The translations under genes and the position numbers were made by a program. A model generated the notes under the pieces. It was not told the DNA's origin. It ran no database searches and was given only the letters and a program-made list of their open reading frames with translations. Shown here piece by piece: positions 10,871 through 30,376 of a stretch of DNA of 43,779 nt. Each line of letters opens with the position of its first letter. Position 1 is the first letter of the stretch. The stretch is from Acanthaster planci (lineage: Eukaryota; Echinodermata; Asteroidea; Valvatida; Acanthasteridae), in assembly GCF_001949145.1 (NCBI RefSeq), contig NW_019091370.1, forward strand, positions 44,857 to 88,635, written 5' to 3'.

Positions 10871-12303
10871 AAAATAATGATTAATATTCATTTTCCCCTT
10901 TTGAGGTAAACTTTCAATTGCAAAGTACTGTATATTGTACATCTCTATCCAGAAGGCCATTAACAGTAACTCTTCATTTTACAACATTTGAACCCTAAAA
11001 AGCCAGATTTTTCAGACCTCACAGAAAAACTCTGGTGTCCAATGCCCACGTTTTCTGAGACTTAATATGTATGTAGAAAGTTCAATCTGACACAGGATCT
11101 TTAAAGTAGCACGTTAACACTGTGATTCAAATGAGATAGGTGTCTAAAATACTATGGAATGGTCTACCACAAGACAATTTACAGACTTGATACGGCACAA
11201 GTAACACATGACATATATTTTATGTATAGGCATTCACTTTTGCTGTTCTACTTCTACATGTACATTGTAGTTTAAGACAGATTGTCTACTGTGCAGAATT
11301 GAAATGTCAAGTTACCAGATCATAAGAACACAACTCTTTCACTGTTTTTAATTTTTTTCTTCCCCTTTCCTGGACACACTTGTGACAGCAACTGTACAAC
11401 AAATCCAATGAACACTGACTTAAGAGGTTAATTTTGAATATGATTATGTGATTGGACGATTACATCTACAAATCAACATTCAGAAACTGTTAATGGGATA
11501 ATGATACTGCTGAAATGAGCTCCATGAATTCAGTTTAATTGGTACCAGCTGTCAGCTACACCTAGGCAATCTAGCCAGCGATTTTAACAAGATGTACAAA
11601 AAAATGTTTTCCTAGCTCTTCCAAATGTTGACAGAGCTGTTCAAATTGGTAGAATGTTAGCTTTTTCATAGGACATACATATTGCACATCAATTTGATGT
11701 GGCACAAGCACTCACAAATGAGAAGTACAGAAATTCGCAGTGATCCAAGTTTTCCAAATGCCATGCTTGTTTAGGGGTCTATTGAGTTCAAACTGGTATA
11801 CGTGACAAGGAACTCAGTTTGCATAATGCACTTCACAGACATTATACTTAGCTACAAAATACTCTGTAGCATTTTGGGCTAATTCTGCAAACAATTTTCC
11901 AATCACGTTGTTCAACCTATTCCACTGCACTTTCAAACCAAATATAAATAATGCACTAACAAAGACACATTTAATTTGGAAATGGGTTGCTAGGAACAAA
12001 GCAGTGATATCTGTCAAAAAGTATTGTGTGCATGTACATGAACAAGGTCCAGAAACCCAAAGAGTATCCTCAAATGGCTCAGGCACAAAAAGGAAATATC
12101 CAAATGGTACAATCCCAAGCACTCATCCATCCCTGTCTGGGCTAACATGAATACACACCTCCAATTTCATCTACAAGTATCACAACCAGTTTTCACAAGT
12201 TTACCTTGGCACATGGGAGTCTAAAAATGAAAGGTAGAGACTAATTTGTCTCCTGCCTGATATGGCAAATTCCCTCCCTGAACAAATGACATCTTGAAGA
12301 CAT

Positions 12304-21762
<9,459 letters not shown>

Positions 21763-21943
21763 TTTGCCTTTTTTAGTAATGTACAGAGGTAACAATCAAT
21801 GCAGACGCAGGCCTACACTGACTTCAGTTGGTAGTCTGTTCGTCACAAACATAATACGCCATCCGCAAGTAAAGTGGTGCTGTAGGGCACCACTGAAAGA
21901 AACCTGCGATGAGATGTAGGATGATGACGACACCATTACGAGT

Positions 21944-21973
21944 TGACGTCATTAATTGATTTGCGCAGGCGCT
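21944..21973 (-). promoter_or_regulatory. RAB2 core promoter sites: CRE and NRF-1-like
   Basis: About 180-210 bases upstream of the RAB2 ATG lie a full CRE palindrome TGACGTCA (21944-21951) and TGCGCAGGCGCT (21962-21973), one base off the NRF-1 consensus. Their spacing and position fit a housekeeping promoter; I see no TATA box. Confidence 0.5.
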
Positions 21974-22159
21974 AGGCGAATAACTCTAGGAATAATTTGC
22001 AGTATCGTAAACAAAGCACTCAAAAGAGGGCTGTTCAGTGAGGACAAAAGGTATCAGTGTGTTCAGCTACTGAAAATGCGAGTGAAAAAGAGAGACAGAA
22101 CATTGGCAAGGACGAATCGAGCGCCAGTGAGATCTAAGGGGGAGAGTACGTTTTAAGGC

Positions 22160-23700
22160 CTAACCAGAGTGATTCAACTACACGAAATCTTCAAGTTTAC
22201 GGTGAAAATTTCATGCTATATTTTATAAACCTTGTAGAAGAGTACATAATGCAAAAAAACACCACATGGAGACCCAGTCACTGAAGAAGCTACAATCAAT
22301 TTTGTATTTATTGTACCCAACGAATAATTATTCAATTTTAAAACCACGTCAATTCAATTTACGTTTCCCAGGAAAAAGTCATTTACACTCTTAATAAACT
22401 TTTTTACGAGGTCGTGGGTGAAGAATCAATCACACCTGTAGTCTTTAAAGGGAGTATAACACAAACAAACACAAAATGGGGGATATTAGTTGTGATAAAA
22501 TCACTCAAAAACTCACATGCAAACTATTATTCTTCTATAGTTATCTGTCTTCAAGCGCCATTCTCTATTTTTCTATTCCAAGTTAACCTCATAACTGTAA
22601 TTATACAATTTCTTGTTTCAATAAATGATTTTAACTTTACTTTATTCAAAACACTTTTTCGTGAACTTAAGCAGAAACACGAAATTTTCTTCTAAACACA
22701 GCTACGGACAATAATGAAACGTCATTTCAGAGATCGATTTAAAGTGACTGGATTTTTCTGCAAAAACGAAAATGTCCAGATCAATATTTTCACTCGCAAA
22801 GATCATAAGGCTGAATCTAAACTTTCACAAAGAAACATCTTAATTTACGGCAATTCAAAAACAACCAAAAACGAATGCATAGCCTTTACATTAATGCTTG
22901 ATACTGCAGAGGACATGCATAAAGCGTTTGGTAACTTGAATGAATTACAAATGCTATTCGAAAAACTCACTTTGCAGTATCTTTATTATATGCAACGTTT
23001 AATTAAGTAGCAAGAGAGGAGGGCACTTTTTTATCGGTGGTGCTACACAGTGCACCAATGGTGCCACAACTTGCTGGCATTGGAAGAGATGTAATCACTG
23101 TTGTTCTCATCTATGAGGAAATCGATGGGGGAAAAAGGTAATATATTAACTTCAATCGCATTTGTATTTTATGTTTGTGCCTGTTTTCTTTTTACATACA
23201 AATAGTTTCATCTGTTGAACAATGAACAAAGGAGTTCGAATGGATTTTAGAAATGTAAAATACAAAAACTCCAGCGAATTGCTTATTGAGGGTCGTGTTC
23301 AATCTTAGCAGAATTTTCCTCAAGGAGATACATTCTGCTAAGATCGAGGCTTTTTTTCTAGTTAGAGGATATTGATTGTCGGTATGCATGTTCTGTAGCT
23401 CTTGTATTGACAGAAGGGATTTCAAAATGCTCGGCTAAAAAAAGAGGCCCAATCGCGGTAAGATTACGTCAAAGCAGCTTGCGAAATACTGGAGCCAGTT
23501 CGGAATTAATTCAAAAAGGAAAAGTTTTCCGGGAACAAACTGCGGATGAGGGGGGTTGGGCAGACAACTGCCCGGCGCGCGCGCTGCTTTTTCCGAATGA
23601 CCGCGAAAGCGTTTTAGTTTCGGTATGTGCTGTTGAAATTCCAGTGGCTCATTACATGATATAAAATGGACGCGGGACGTGCAAAATTAGAAAAAAACTC
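22160..23700. other. intergenic DNA upstream of RAB2
   Basis: AT-rich, no recognised gene. A 98-codon open frame at 22714-23010 (+) has no known motif and no splice or promoter context. I would not call it a gene. Confidence 0.5.
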
Positions 23701-23833
23701 AACGTAAAAAAAACACAGGGTTGTTTCAAAAAGGTTTTATCACGCAACGTAACACCGGACGGGCAAAGGCATTTTTGTACCAATGTGTCTGTGGGGGCGT
23801 GCTTACACATCTGTGTATAATTTCGCCAGAATG

Positions 23834-24303
23834 TTTAGTATGGTGTACTGTTTACGACAAACATTTCTCCATTTCTCTCTTGCCTCCCGCCAGGCGACGC
23901 AACCAGACGACGCGACGGCACTACGGCTCCCTTCTGTCATGCCGTCGGGTCGATCTGTTGCCTCCTTGCCATTTCGTTTGTACACACACTACGCGTCGCG
24001 TCGTGCTGTCTTCGGTCCTTTCCTTGATGCATTTTTTTCTGCCTAAACGTCGCCCCTTCCGTCGCTCGTCGCGTCGTGCTGTTGTGCGTCGCGTCTTAGT
24101 CGTTTCGTGCATTGCGTCCCCTGAAGCACGACGCGACGCACGACACGACGCACGACGCGACGCATCGTGTGCTTTCGCCCTTAGCTTCATCCAGAGGGCG
24201 CCTTTACTGTTTTCTTTCATTTCCTTCCCCGGCCCGTGCTTGCACAGTACATGCCATAGGTACCAGGCCTTGATTCTGTTTTTCTTTTTCATGGATTCTT
24301 TCT
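23834..24303 (+). repeat. CpG-rich repeat, arm 1 of an inverted pair
   Basis: Matches 25260-25602 in the opposite orientation. Shared words include GGTGTACTRTTTACGACAAA, CCTGAAGCACGACGCGACGC, GGCGCC and GTTTTCTTTCATTTCC. The core is a short array of the 12-mer ACGACGCGACGC (about 24127-24165). Arm 1 carries an extra CG-rich insertion around 24000-24120. Reading frames remain open by composition only (for example 23721-24305, Arg-rich); no transposase motif is visible. Confidence 0.75.
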
Positions 24304-24682
24304 AACTTTGTGTGTTCATTAAAAGTGAGTTGTTGAAGAAAACGCTTTCCCTTTTTTTTAAAAATCAAATGTAATCAGAAAGAGCTTCGCGTCTAATCAG
24401 CATTGTTTTAGCTTTTCCTGATCTAATTATGATTTTTCTAATAATTATTGTAAATCCATTTTAAGATACAATACATCAATCATTATTACGTGGTTGCAAA
24501 AATGTAACATGCAGATCTGATGAGAAATTAGGCGCGAGGCCAAACAGAGAGGAAGAAACGACACCATGGTAGTAGGATCTACAGTGTTTTATGAAGAAAC
24601 ACGGACTAATATCATTCAAGTTGAAAGTGTGGTGCTGATGAAGTTAACGAGGAAGACTAAACTGAAGGAAGACTGAATATTC

Positions 24683-24995
24683 NNNNNNNNNNNNNNNNNN
24701 NNNNNNNNNNNNNNNNNNNNNNNNNNNNNNNNNNNNNNNNNNNNNNNNNNNNNNNNNNNNNNNNNNNNNNNNNNNNNNNNNNNNNNNNNNNNNNNNNNNN
24801 NNNNNNNNNNNNNNNNNNNNNNNNNNNNNNNNNNNNNNNNNNNNNNNNNNNNNNNNNNNNNNNNNNNNNNNNNNNNNNNNNNNNNNNNNNNNNNNNNNNN
24901 NNNNNNNNNNNNNNNNNNNNNNNNNNNNNNNNNNNNNNNNNNNNNNNNNNNNNNNNNNNNNNNNNNNNNNNNNNNNNNNNNNNNNNNNNNNNNNN
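24683..24995. other. assembly gap
   Basis: 313 unknown bases in the loop between the two inverted CpG-rich arms; a hairpin is a plausible reason why assembly failed here. An HSF5-like exon could be hidden in it. Confidence 0.9.
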
Positions 24996-25259
24996 ATTTT
25001 CAATTTTTTTTTCGATAAAACATGACAAAAACTAATTCAATTTGATGAATGGATAAAACAAACCCCCCTCAAAAAAAATCAGGGCTCAGGGCATGTATTT
25101 TGCAAGCGTGATTGACGGAAATGAGAGAAAACAAAAGAAATCATTGGCTGGGAAATTTAGGAGAGACGAATTCTGAGCTTGCAGTTTCCACTTTTTTTGA
25201 GAGAGCAGTTACTACATATTCGGATTTTCTTTTGCTCAATAAAATAAAATATGACAGAA

Positions 25260-25602
25260 ATTAATCCGAATAAATGATAAAAACAATGAAAAATCAACAC
25301 CAAAGAGCGAATAGCATGTACTTTGCAAGAACTAAAATAGGACGGAAATGAAAGAAAACAGTAAAGGCGCCCTCTATAAACACCGTGAAGGGCGACAGCG
25401 CACGATGTGCATCGCGTCGCCTGAAGCACGACGCGACGCACGACGCGACGCGGCCTGTGTGTACAAACGAAATGGCAAGAAGGCGACGGTTCGACCTGAC
25501 GGCAGGACGTAAGGGAGCCGTCGCGTCGTCTGGTTGCGTCGCCTGGAGGGAAGCAAGAGAGAAATGGAGAAATGTTTGTCGTAAATAGTACACCATAGTT
25601 TA
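25260..25602 (-). repeat. CpG-rich repeat, arm 2 of the inverted pair
   Basis: Inverted copy of 23834-24303. A shorter relic of its AT-rich end lies directly before it at about 25093-25140 (GCATGTATTTTGCAAG, then GACGGAAATGAGAGAAAAC), compared with 25316-25360. Just past 25602 begins sequence of the 41078-41292 element family. Confidence 0.75.
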
Positions 25603-25605
25603 GAG

Positions 25606-25690
25606 CTTCGAAGAGGCACACGTTTCCGTGCACATCTGTGTAAAATGAATGCTGACCGTCAAAAATCACGTGACTTAAAATCCTCTATAG
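25606..25690. mobile_element. end fragment of the 41 kb TIR element family
   Basis: From CTTCGAAGA through ACATCTGTGTA, GCTGACC and TCAAAAATCA to CTCTATAG, this follows 41208-41295 base for base with scattered mismatches, in the same orientation. Only one half of the element is present. Confidence 0.6.
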
Positions 25691-25699
25691 GGTAATTCG

Positions 25700-26727
25700 A
25701 CAACCACTAGGAAGCCATTACTGCGTTGGCACAACGCTCGCGGAAAAGTGGTATACGCGCACATGCCTTTTCGACCAATGTGTCATGGTTTGCCGATTGC
25801 ACACGCGCGTCAAGCTGAAGAATGTGAGTGCAGTGCCACCATCGCGGTTTCTACTTGGATTAGTCCAGGGGGACGGAAGGGTATTTTGCGACAAGCGCCC
25901 CCTACGTTCAAACTCTTCTCATTCAGTATTGTGCAGCGATGGCGTGCACATCCATTGTTTCTTAGCTGTGTGAAGATGGAACGATCCACTAACAGCTGGC
26001 AATAATTTTTATTGATGATTCATTAAAATTTCAACTTTGATTCGGAGTTTTTAAACCCGTATGACATATTTTTTATATGGGACATTCACTTGTATCAGAA
26101 AAGTTAATTTTCGAGATGGAAATTGTCTTTTCAATAAAATTTACTCAACATGTGAATGAATTTTATTTAGTACAATTTTCCTGAGAGTGTGTAAAATTGA
26201 AATCATTTTTATTGATTATTTTTTTAAGTGTTGGCTCATCGAAACCAGACGGAAAACACAAGGACAGTTTGGAAATCATATTTACGGAAAAAACCTATAC
26301 TGCATGTTCTGGTGGAATTCTCAAAGTTTTACACACTGAACAAATCACGATTGAACCGACCCAAAGTGAAAATATTGCTAAAATGAGACCGTAGACAATA
26401 GGTGTAAAAAAATGAATTAAAACCATCACACACAAAAACAAGATTAATAATATTGCTTTCGAGTGGGTTAAATAATTTTTAAAAAATGGTCAGTTATTTC
26501 CGGAAATGATACTCTTGCTTTTTCTGTTTATTTTTGTCTTGTTTTTGGGAGGGAGGCCGAGGGCTTAGCCATCATCCCATGAGAAAAAGGTCACGTTGAC
26601 CAGAAATGGACAGCATACAGCATCACATTACCCTCCTGAAGCGCCGCCATTGTTCGGCCGCGCATATTTTCCTTAAAGAATGCGCGATGTCCTATCCAGT
26701 CTGTATTACATATATTAATGGCGATAA
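25700..26727. other. intergenic DNA
   Basis: No gene, RNA or repeat structure that I can support. Confidence 0.5.
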
Positions 26728-26807
26728 ATCCGGTTCGTAAGTGTGACGTCACTTCAGTTTAAATCACGCCCACCGCACATGTTCCGCGCATAGAGTTGCG
26801 TGTATTG

Positions 26808-26922
26808 ATCAGTGCTCTGAAATATGTGATTAGGCCTACTGAGCTTTCGGTAACTGAGTACCTAAATTCAGAATTCACTCAGTAACGGAAAGCTCGGCTA
26901 TCACATATTTCAGAGCACTGAT
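26808..26922. repeat. long hairpin inside the 1.1 kb element
   Basis: Perfect 23-base arms at 26808-26830 and 26900-26922 (ATCAGTGCTCTGAAATATG then TGAT, and its complement). A second, slightly mismatched inner stem (GAGCTTTCGGTAACTGAGT against ACTCAGTAACGGAAAGCTC) leaves a loop of about 18 bases. Confidence 0.85.
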
Positions 26923-27107
26923 TGATATTATATTCTTGTCGATATTCTGAACACGGTACTACGCAGCCCTTCCACATTTACATGTATCGATCGTCGTTTA
27001 CATGGAACCATGGAACCGTAAGTCAACGCGCAACTTCAGCGATTGTCCAATGAGAGCCTGCAAATCGTGGCGCGTCCGCCCTTGTGACGAAGTCATTTAC
27101 GAACCAG

Positions 27108-27249
27108 TATAGAGTACCGACGTGTGACGTCGCTGTGAACCAGAAAGTGCAGCGCAAACGAATGGAGTACGCGCGCGTGTTGGTTCACGCGCTGGTTCTC
27201 GTGCTAATGCTTTTTACACAGTAATTGTGCGCGTGACGTATTCACTTCG
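27108..27249. mobile_element. small TIR element, family A copy 1 (nested)
   Basis: Starts TATAGAGTACCG and contains GAACCAGAAAGTGCAGCG, AACGAATGGAGTACG and TTGGTTCACGCGCTGGTTCT. It is about 90% identical by eye to the complement of 29669-29819. It splits the 1.1 kb element at 26728-27826. The right end is truncated after CACTTCG. Confidence 0.75.
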
Positions 27250-27840
27250 CTTGTAACCACCTGTCAAGGGATGCACTTCAGCTCGGGCCGGATAGCTTTA
27301 TGGTTGCACTACACCAAATACGCGCACATAGAAAACAGCGCAAAATCGGACCGAAATAGTGCCGCCTATTGACTCTCGTGAAGAGGTTGCCTCCGTTTTT
27401 TTACTGGAAATTCAAGATTATGGCCAGAACATCACTTTTCGTTTCAATTTCATTTGGGTCAGCCATGAAAATCTTTTTTTAATCCACCTTTCAAAGAAGA
27501 TACCCCCAAAACAGCAGTAAAACTATAAGCGCTAATTTCTGAATCTAGCCACCCGCCTCTATCCAAAATAGGCCCGCAATTTGCTGCTTTTTGTGAAAGA
27601 AATACCCCGAACTGGAAACTATCAGGCCCAAATTCGGAATTTATAAAAATATTTCTATGAAGCCTCCTGATTATGGCATATCCTATTGTAAAAAACCTGT
27701 GGAATCACAAAATATCAATGAGCTCGCACGCAGAAATACAACCATTTCGTGGAATGCACCCTTATGCGCGGTGCATGTGCAGTGGGCGTGGTTTAAACTG
27801 AATTGACGTACACATACGAACCGGATAAAGGGCGTCACTA

Positions 27841-28082
27841 AGGCCGTTTTCCAATACTCAACTTCGGCTCCCTCTCAGGCTTCAACTGTTTTTTACTACC
27901 TGACTTTGAAGCTGAAAGCGCACTAATTGGTCTAATAATGCCACAAAACATCAAATAAGATCCAAAAGAGCAAAAAGTTACAGTAATCCAATTTGATTTA
28001 AACGCTTCAGGCCCACAATCGGGGGTTGGTTTCGGGGACGAAGCCTCAGACAGAGACAAAGTTAAGTATTGGAAAACGGCCT
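27841..28082. mobile_element. 242-base MITE with TA target sites
   Basis: Inverted ends start AGGCCGTTTTCCAATACT and continue with mismatches for about 40 bases. TA dinucleotides flank both ends (27839-27840 and 28083-28084), which suggests the Tc1/mariner type. The minus-strand open frame across it (27838-28113) is element sequence, not a gene. Confidence 0.7.
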
Positions 28083-28115
28083 TATTCACAAAACAGAGAA
28101 ATTTAAGGTCCATAC

Positions 28116-28381
28116 CTGATAGGAGTCACACGTTGGTGCCTTGGCAGACGTCACAGATGAGAGCTCGGTATATACTTTTGAAGGTGATTTGACGGGAGAC
28201 TGGATTACCTGGTGAGTGGGTTTCTGTGTCGGCCTTTGGGATTGATGTTCAGAAGGAGGAGAGACGATGAATGTCTGAGGTAGTGCCTGGTGAGGCGGAC
28301 TAGGCTGCGCCACAGCACACATCATAGGGTCACAGCTGTGGGACAAGAGGAGTCCATTTCTTCCTGGCAGAGAATGGCTAT
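28116..28381 (-). CDS. HSF5-like: HSF5-like exon 2
   Basis: Residues 271-358, Ser/Pro/Gln-rich (SHSLPGRNGLLLSHS, QPSPPHQALPQTFIVSPPSE, KSPSKVYTELSSVTSAKAP). No domain is recognised. It is called from matching phase and good splice sites. Confidence 0.7.
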
Positions 28382-29524
28382 CTGTGGGACGGAACGTTTT
28401 AGAATTTACCCGTTTTTTCAAAACCCAAACAATATTATTTCTTGCAGTTTGCAAAGGCTTGGGAAGACGTTACATCCTTCAACGATTGGTCTAATCATTG
28501 ATCATTTCAGACAAAAAAAATCGGTTTAACAGCACCCTACGTTAAGGATAATACAGCTTTCAACAGGAAATGCTGCAATACCCGGGTCCATCTTGAAATA
28601 TTCATTATTAATTTCCAGATATCAAAACTCCTGAGCATAAATATTAAAACAAGTACTACGTACATGTAGGCTACATGACTTATGGCAGTCAGCTCCGTTT
28701 ATTTTATCAAACTCACCATGATTTGACCTTCGAAACACTTGGCCAAAGTCATCCTGTATCACAACAAATTTTCTCAGCTGTCCTTCTTGGTTGTACAGGG
28801 AGGGAAAGTCGACTAGTTTAGGTTGTGATGGGCAAGTAGCTGTGAGTGAGCCGCTCACCGTGTTTGCAATTAATGTAAGCCCCTGTACACTTCCACCAGC
28901 CTCCCATGTCCGGCCATAACATTCTTGCCCTGGACCAAAGCCGTAGGAGTGCGGTCGGACATACGGGCTGAAGCGATTGATATCTTGGAGAGGTCTGGTG
29001 TGTGGGATATGATGCTTGACTGGAGCATACGTGAGTCCCTGATGGTGGAACAACGTCTGTGGATAGCCCGTAGAAGAACAGGCTGAGCTAAAGCGATAAG
29101 GAGTGGTCGTAAAGTAAGAGCTCTCAGAGTTCTCACTGTTGCCTCGACGGCGACTACTGGCCCGACGAACGTGGCCCAACAGTTCTGGTCGGTTGCGGTT
29201 AAAGTAGGGATTCTGAAAGTGATGAATGTCCTCCCCTGACATGCTGTCCTTCGAGGAAACGGCAGCAAGTTTGCGGAAACCATACAGATTGAGTTGTCGC
29301 ACAAAACTAGAAAAGTTCTGTGTTTTGAAGACACTGAATTCATCATTGTAGAGAACCTCATTTTTGAAGGTTGTGCCGTTTATTGCTATACAGCTTCCAC
29401 CATTGCTCCAACCGATGGACTGGAATCGTCCTCCATTCACCAGCTTCCACAACTTTCCAGGGAAGGTGTTCGAGTTTATTGGACACGAAGTGGCACAAAG
29501 GCTGGAAGAATTAGAACAACTCAT
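28116..29524 (-). CDS. HSF5-like: HSF5-type heat shock transcription factor, 3' end not located
   Basis: Two exons on the minus strand, 29524-28717 and 28381-28116, join via donor GTGAGT and acceptor tcccacag across a split Asp codon to give 358 residues. Seen: an HSF DNA-binding domain at about residues 20-121, with FPGKLWKLVN at the start, W39, the recognition helix F71-SSFVRQLNLYGFRK85, and IHHFQNPYFNRNRPELL after the wing. The last motif and the lack of a visible heptad-repeat trimerisation region point to HSF5 rather than HSF1/2/4. The rest is Ser/Pro/His-rich. Family knowledge: vertebrate HSF5 is a germ-line factor needed in spermatogenesis. Exon 2 may splice on at GTATGG (28115), or read through nine more codons to a stop at 28088-28086. 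I could not find further exons. Confidence 0.85.
28717..29524 (-). CDS. HSF5-like: HSF5-like exon 1 (DNA-binding domain)
   Basis: The start at 29524 lies 20 codons before the conserved FPGKLW block, as in human HSF5, where the block begins near residue 14. It encodes residues 1-269: DNA-binding domain, an RRASSRRRG basic patch, and a Tyr/Pro/His-rich stretch ending VVIQDDFGQVFRRSNH. Confidence 0.88.
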
Positions 29525-29668
29525 GATGGTCGATTCGAATATCCGACAGGATGCGCAAGAACAAACAGTATGTGTGTGCGCCCAAAGCGTTATGAAAATT
29601 CAAACCAGAGAACTAGGCGCACATAATACACGCGCTGCAAAGATTTGCTGCGCGAGCGTACACACGTG

Positions 29669-29819
29669 TATAGAGTACCGAAGTGAATACGCCACGCGCA
29701 CAATTAGTGTGTAAAGGGCATTAGCGCGAGAACCAGCGCGTGAACCAACACGCACACGTACTCCATTCGTTTACACTGCACTTTCTGGTTCACAGTGACG
29801 TCACACTTCGGTATTCTAT
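29669..29819. mobile_element. family A TIR element, copy 2
   Basis: Ends TATAGAGTACCGAAGTG and CACTTCGGTATTCTAT form inverted repeats. It is inverted with respect to copy 1 and carries a complete CRE palindrome TGACGTCA at 29796-29803. It starts about 145 bases upstream of the HSF5-like ATG. Confidence 0.75.
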
Positions 29820-30136
29820 GGGTGCGTTCGATTAGCTTCCCTGAACACACCAGTGTTACACTCAAGGTAAGCCTCAAAATGAGGCTTGTCGAACGCTGCA
29901 GTGTGTTTTCCATGGCATTCTGGGAAAAAGGTCAAGTCCCCGCCACGTTCCATCATGTACGTCCATGCTTTAACAGTCCATCCGTGACGTCATTACACTC
30001 GAGCAGCCTCCAGAGACCCGCTCGCCAGCTGGGGTAGTAGTGGCTGACACCAGGGCAGGCACAAGGATCACGTGATGGCTAAACGAACGCTCTGGTGTAA
30101 GTTTGACTTACACGTGTAAGCTAATCGAACGCACCC
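29820..30136. mobile_element. 317-base TIR element with GGGTGCGTTCGATTAGCTT ends
   Basis: The 19-base inverted ends are identical. TAT flanks each side (29817-29819 and 30137-30139), consistent with a 3-base target duplication. The interior carries a CRE palindrome at 29985-29992. No transposase; superfamily not assigned. Confidence 0.75.
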
Positions 30137-30261
30137 TATAGAGTGAATGTGTCACACGCACACTTCTGTGTGTAAAACGCTTAATTAAGCGAGAGTACCT
30201 GCGCGTGTTCTCCGTACAGCATCTACTGGTTCTAAATGCCGTGTCACACTTCGGTACTCTA
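30137..30261. mobile_element. family A TIR element, copy 3 (diverged)
   Basis: Begins TATAGAGTGAATGTG and ends CACACTTCGGTACTCTA. The middle keeps GCGCGTGTTCTCCG and CTACTGGTTCTAAATG, weakly related to copies 1 and 2. Confidence 0.55.
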
Positions 30262-30376
30262 CGGGTGCACTATACGCGTTTTCAATGGGAAAAAATCTAT
30301 TGTTGTGAAATTACTCAACATGAACTGTTGATCGATTATTAGTTACTGATTATTGGTTGTTTCTGGTATTATTACC

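Larger units (their letters stand above)
7208..12303. other. convergent spacer: 3' UTRs of CHD (+) and RAB2 (-)
   Basis: No exon with plausible splice sites or a recognisable protein. Open frames such as 9809-10291 (+) and 11814-12122 (-) have no familiar motif and no splice context. The stretch is AT-rich, with AATAAA signals on both strands, and holds the palindromic tandem array at 10683-10870. Confidence 0.6.
26728..27826. mobile_element. 1.1 kb TIR element with internal hairpin and nested insertion
   Basis: Inverted ends of about 63 bases (26728-26790 and 27764-27826) share ATCCGGTTCGTA, TTCAGTTTAAA, CACGCCCAC and GCACATG with few mismatches. Inside are a hairpin (26808-26922) and a separate small TIR element at 27108-27249. 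No transposase frame is seen. Part of its interior recurs at 32628-32841, so the family has at least two members here. The target-site duplication is not clear. Confidence 0.7.

Noticed and set aside
10577-10884. Cys/His/Lys-rich peptides on both strands, faintly zinc-finger-like
   Set aside because: Produced by the alternating TTCCCAC/GTGAA array; Cys and His spacing is not that of a zinc finger.
22714-23010. 98-codon plus-strand frame with a plausible amino-acid mix
   Set aside because: No known motif, no splice sites or promoter context, and AT-rich DNA that gives long frames by chance. Conservation in a related species would change this.
23721-24305. 194-codon Arg-rich open frame (and the minus-strand frames across it)
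   Set aside because: Lies in the CpG-rich repeat arm; CG-rich words lack stop codons in several frames at once, and no protein motif is visible.
25157-25669. 170-codon minus-strand open frame
   Set aside because: Mirror of the same repeat in arm 2; the matching peptides come from the shared DNA repeat, with no sign of selection that I can see.
27838-28113. 91-codon minus-strand frame just after HSF5-like exon 2
   Set aside because: Coincides with the 242-base MITE and its inverted ends, so not a further HSF5-like exon.
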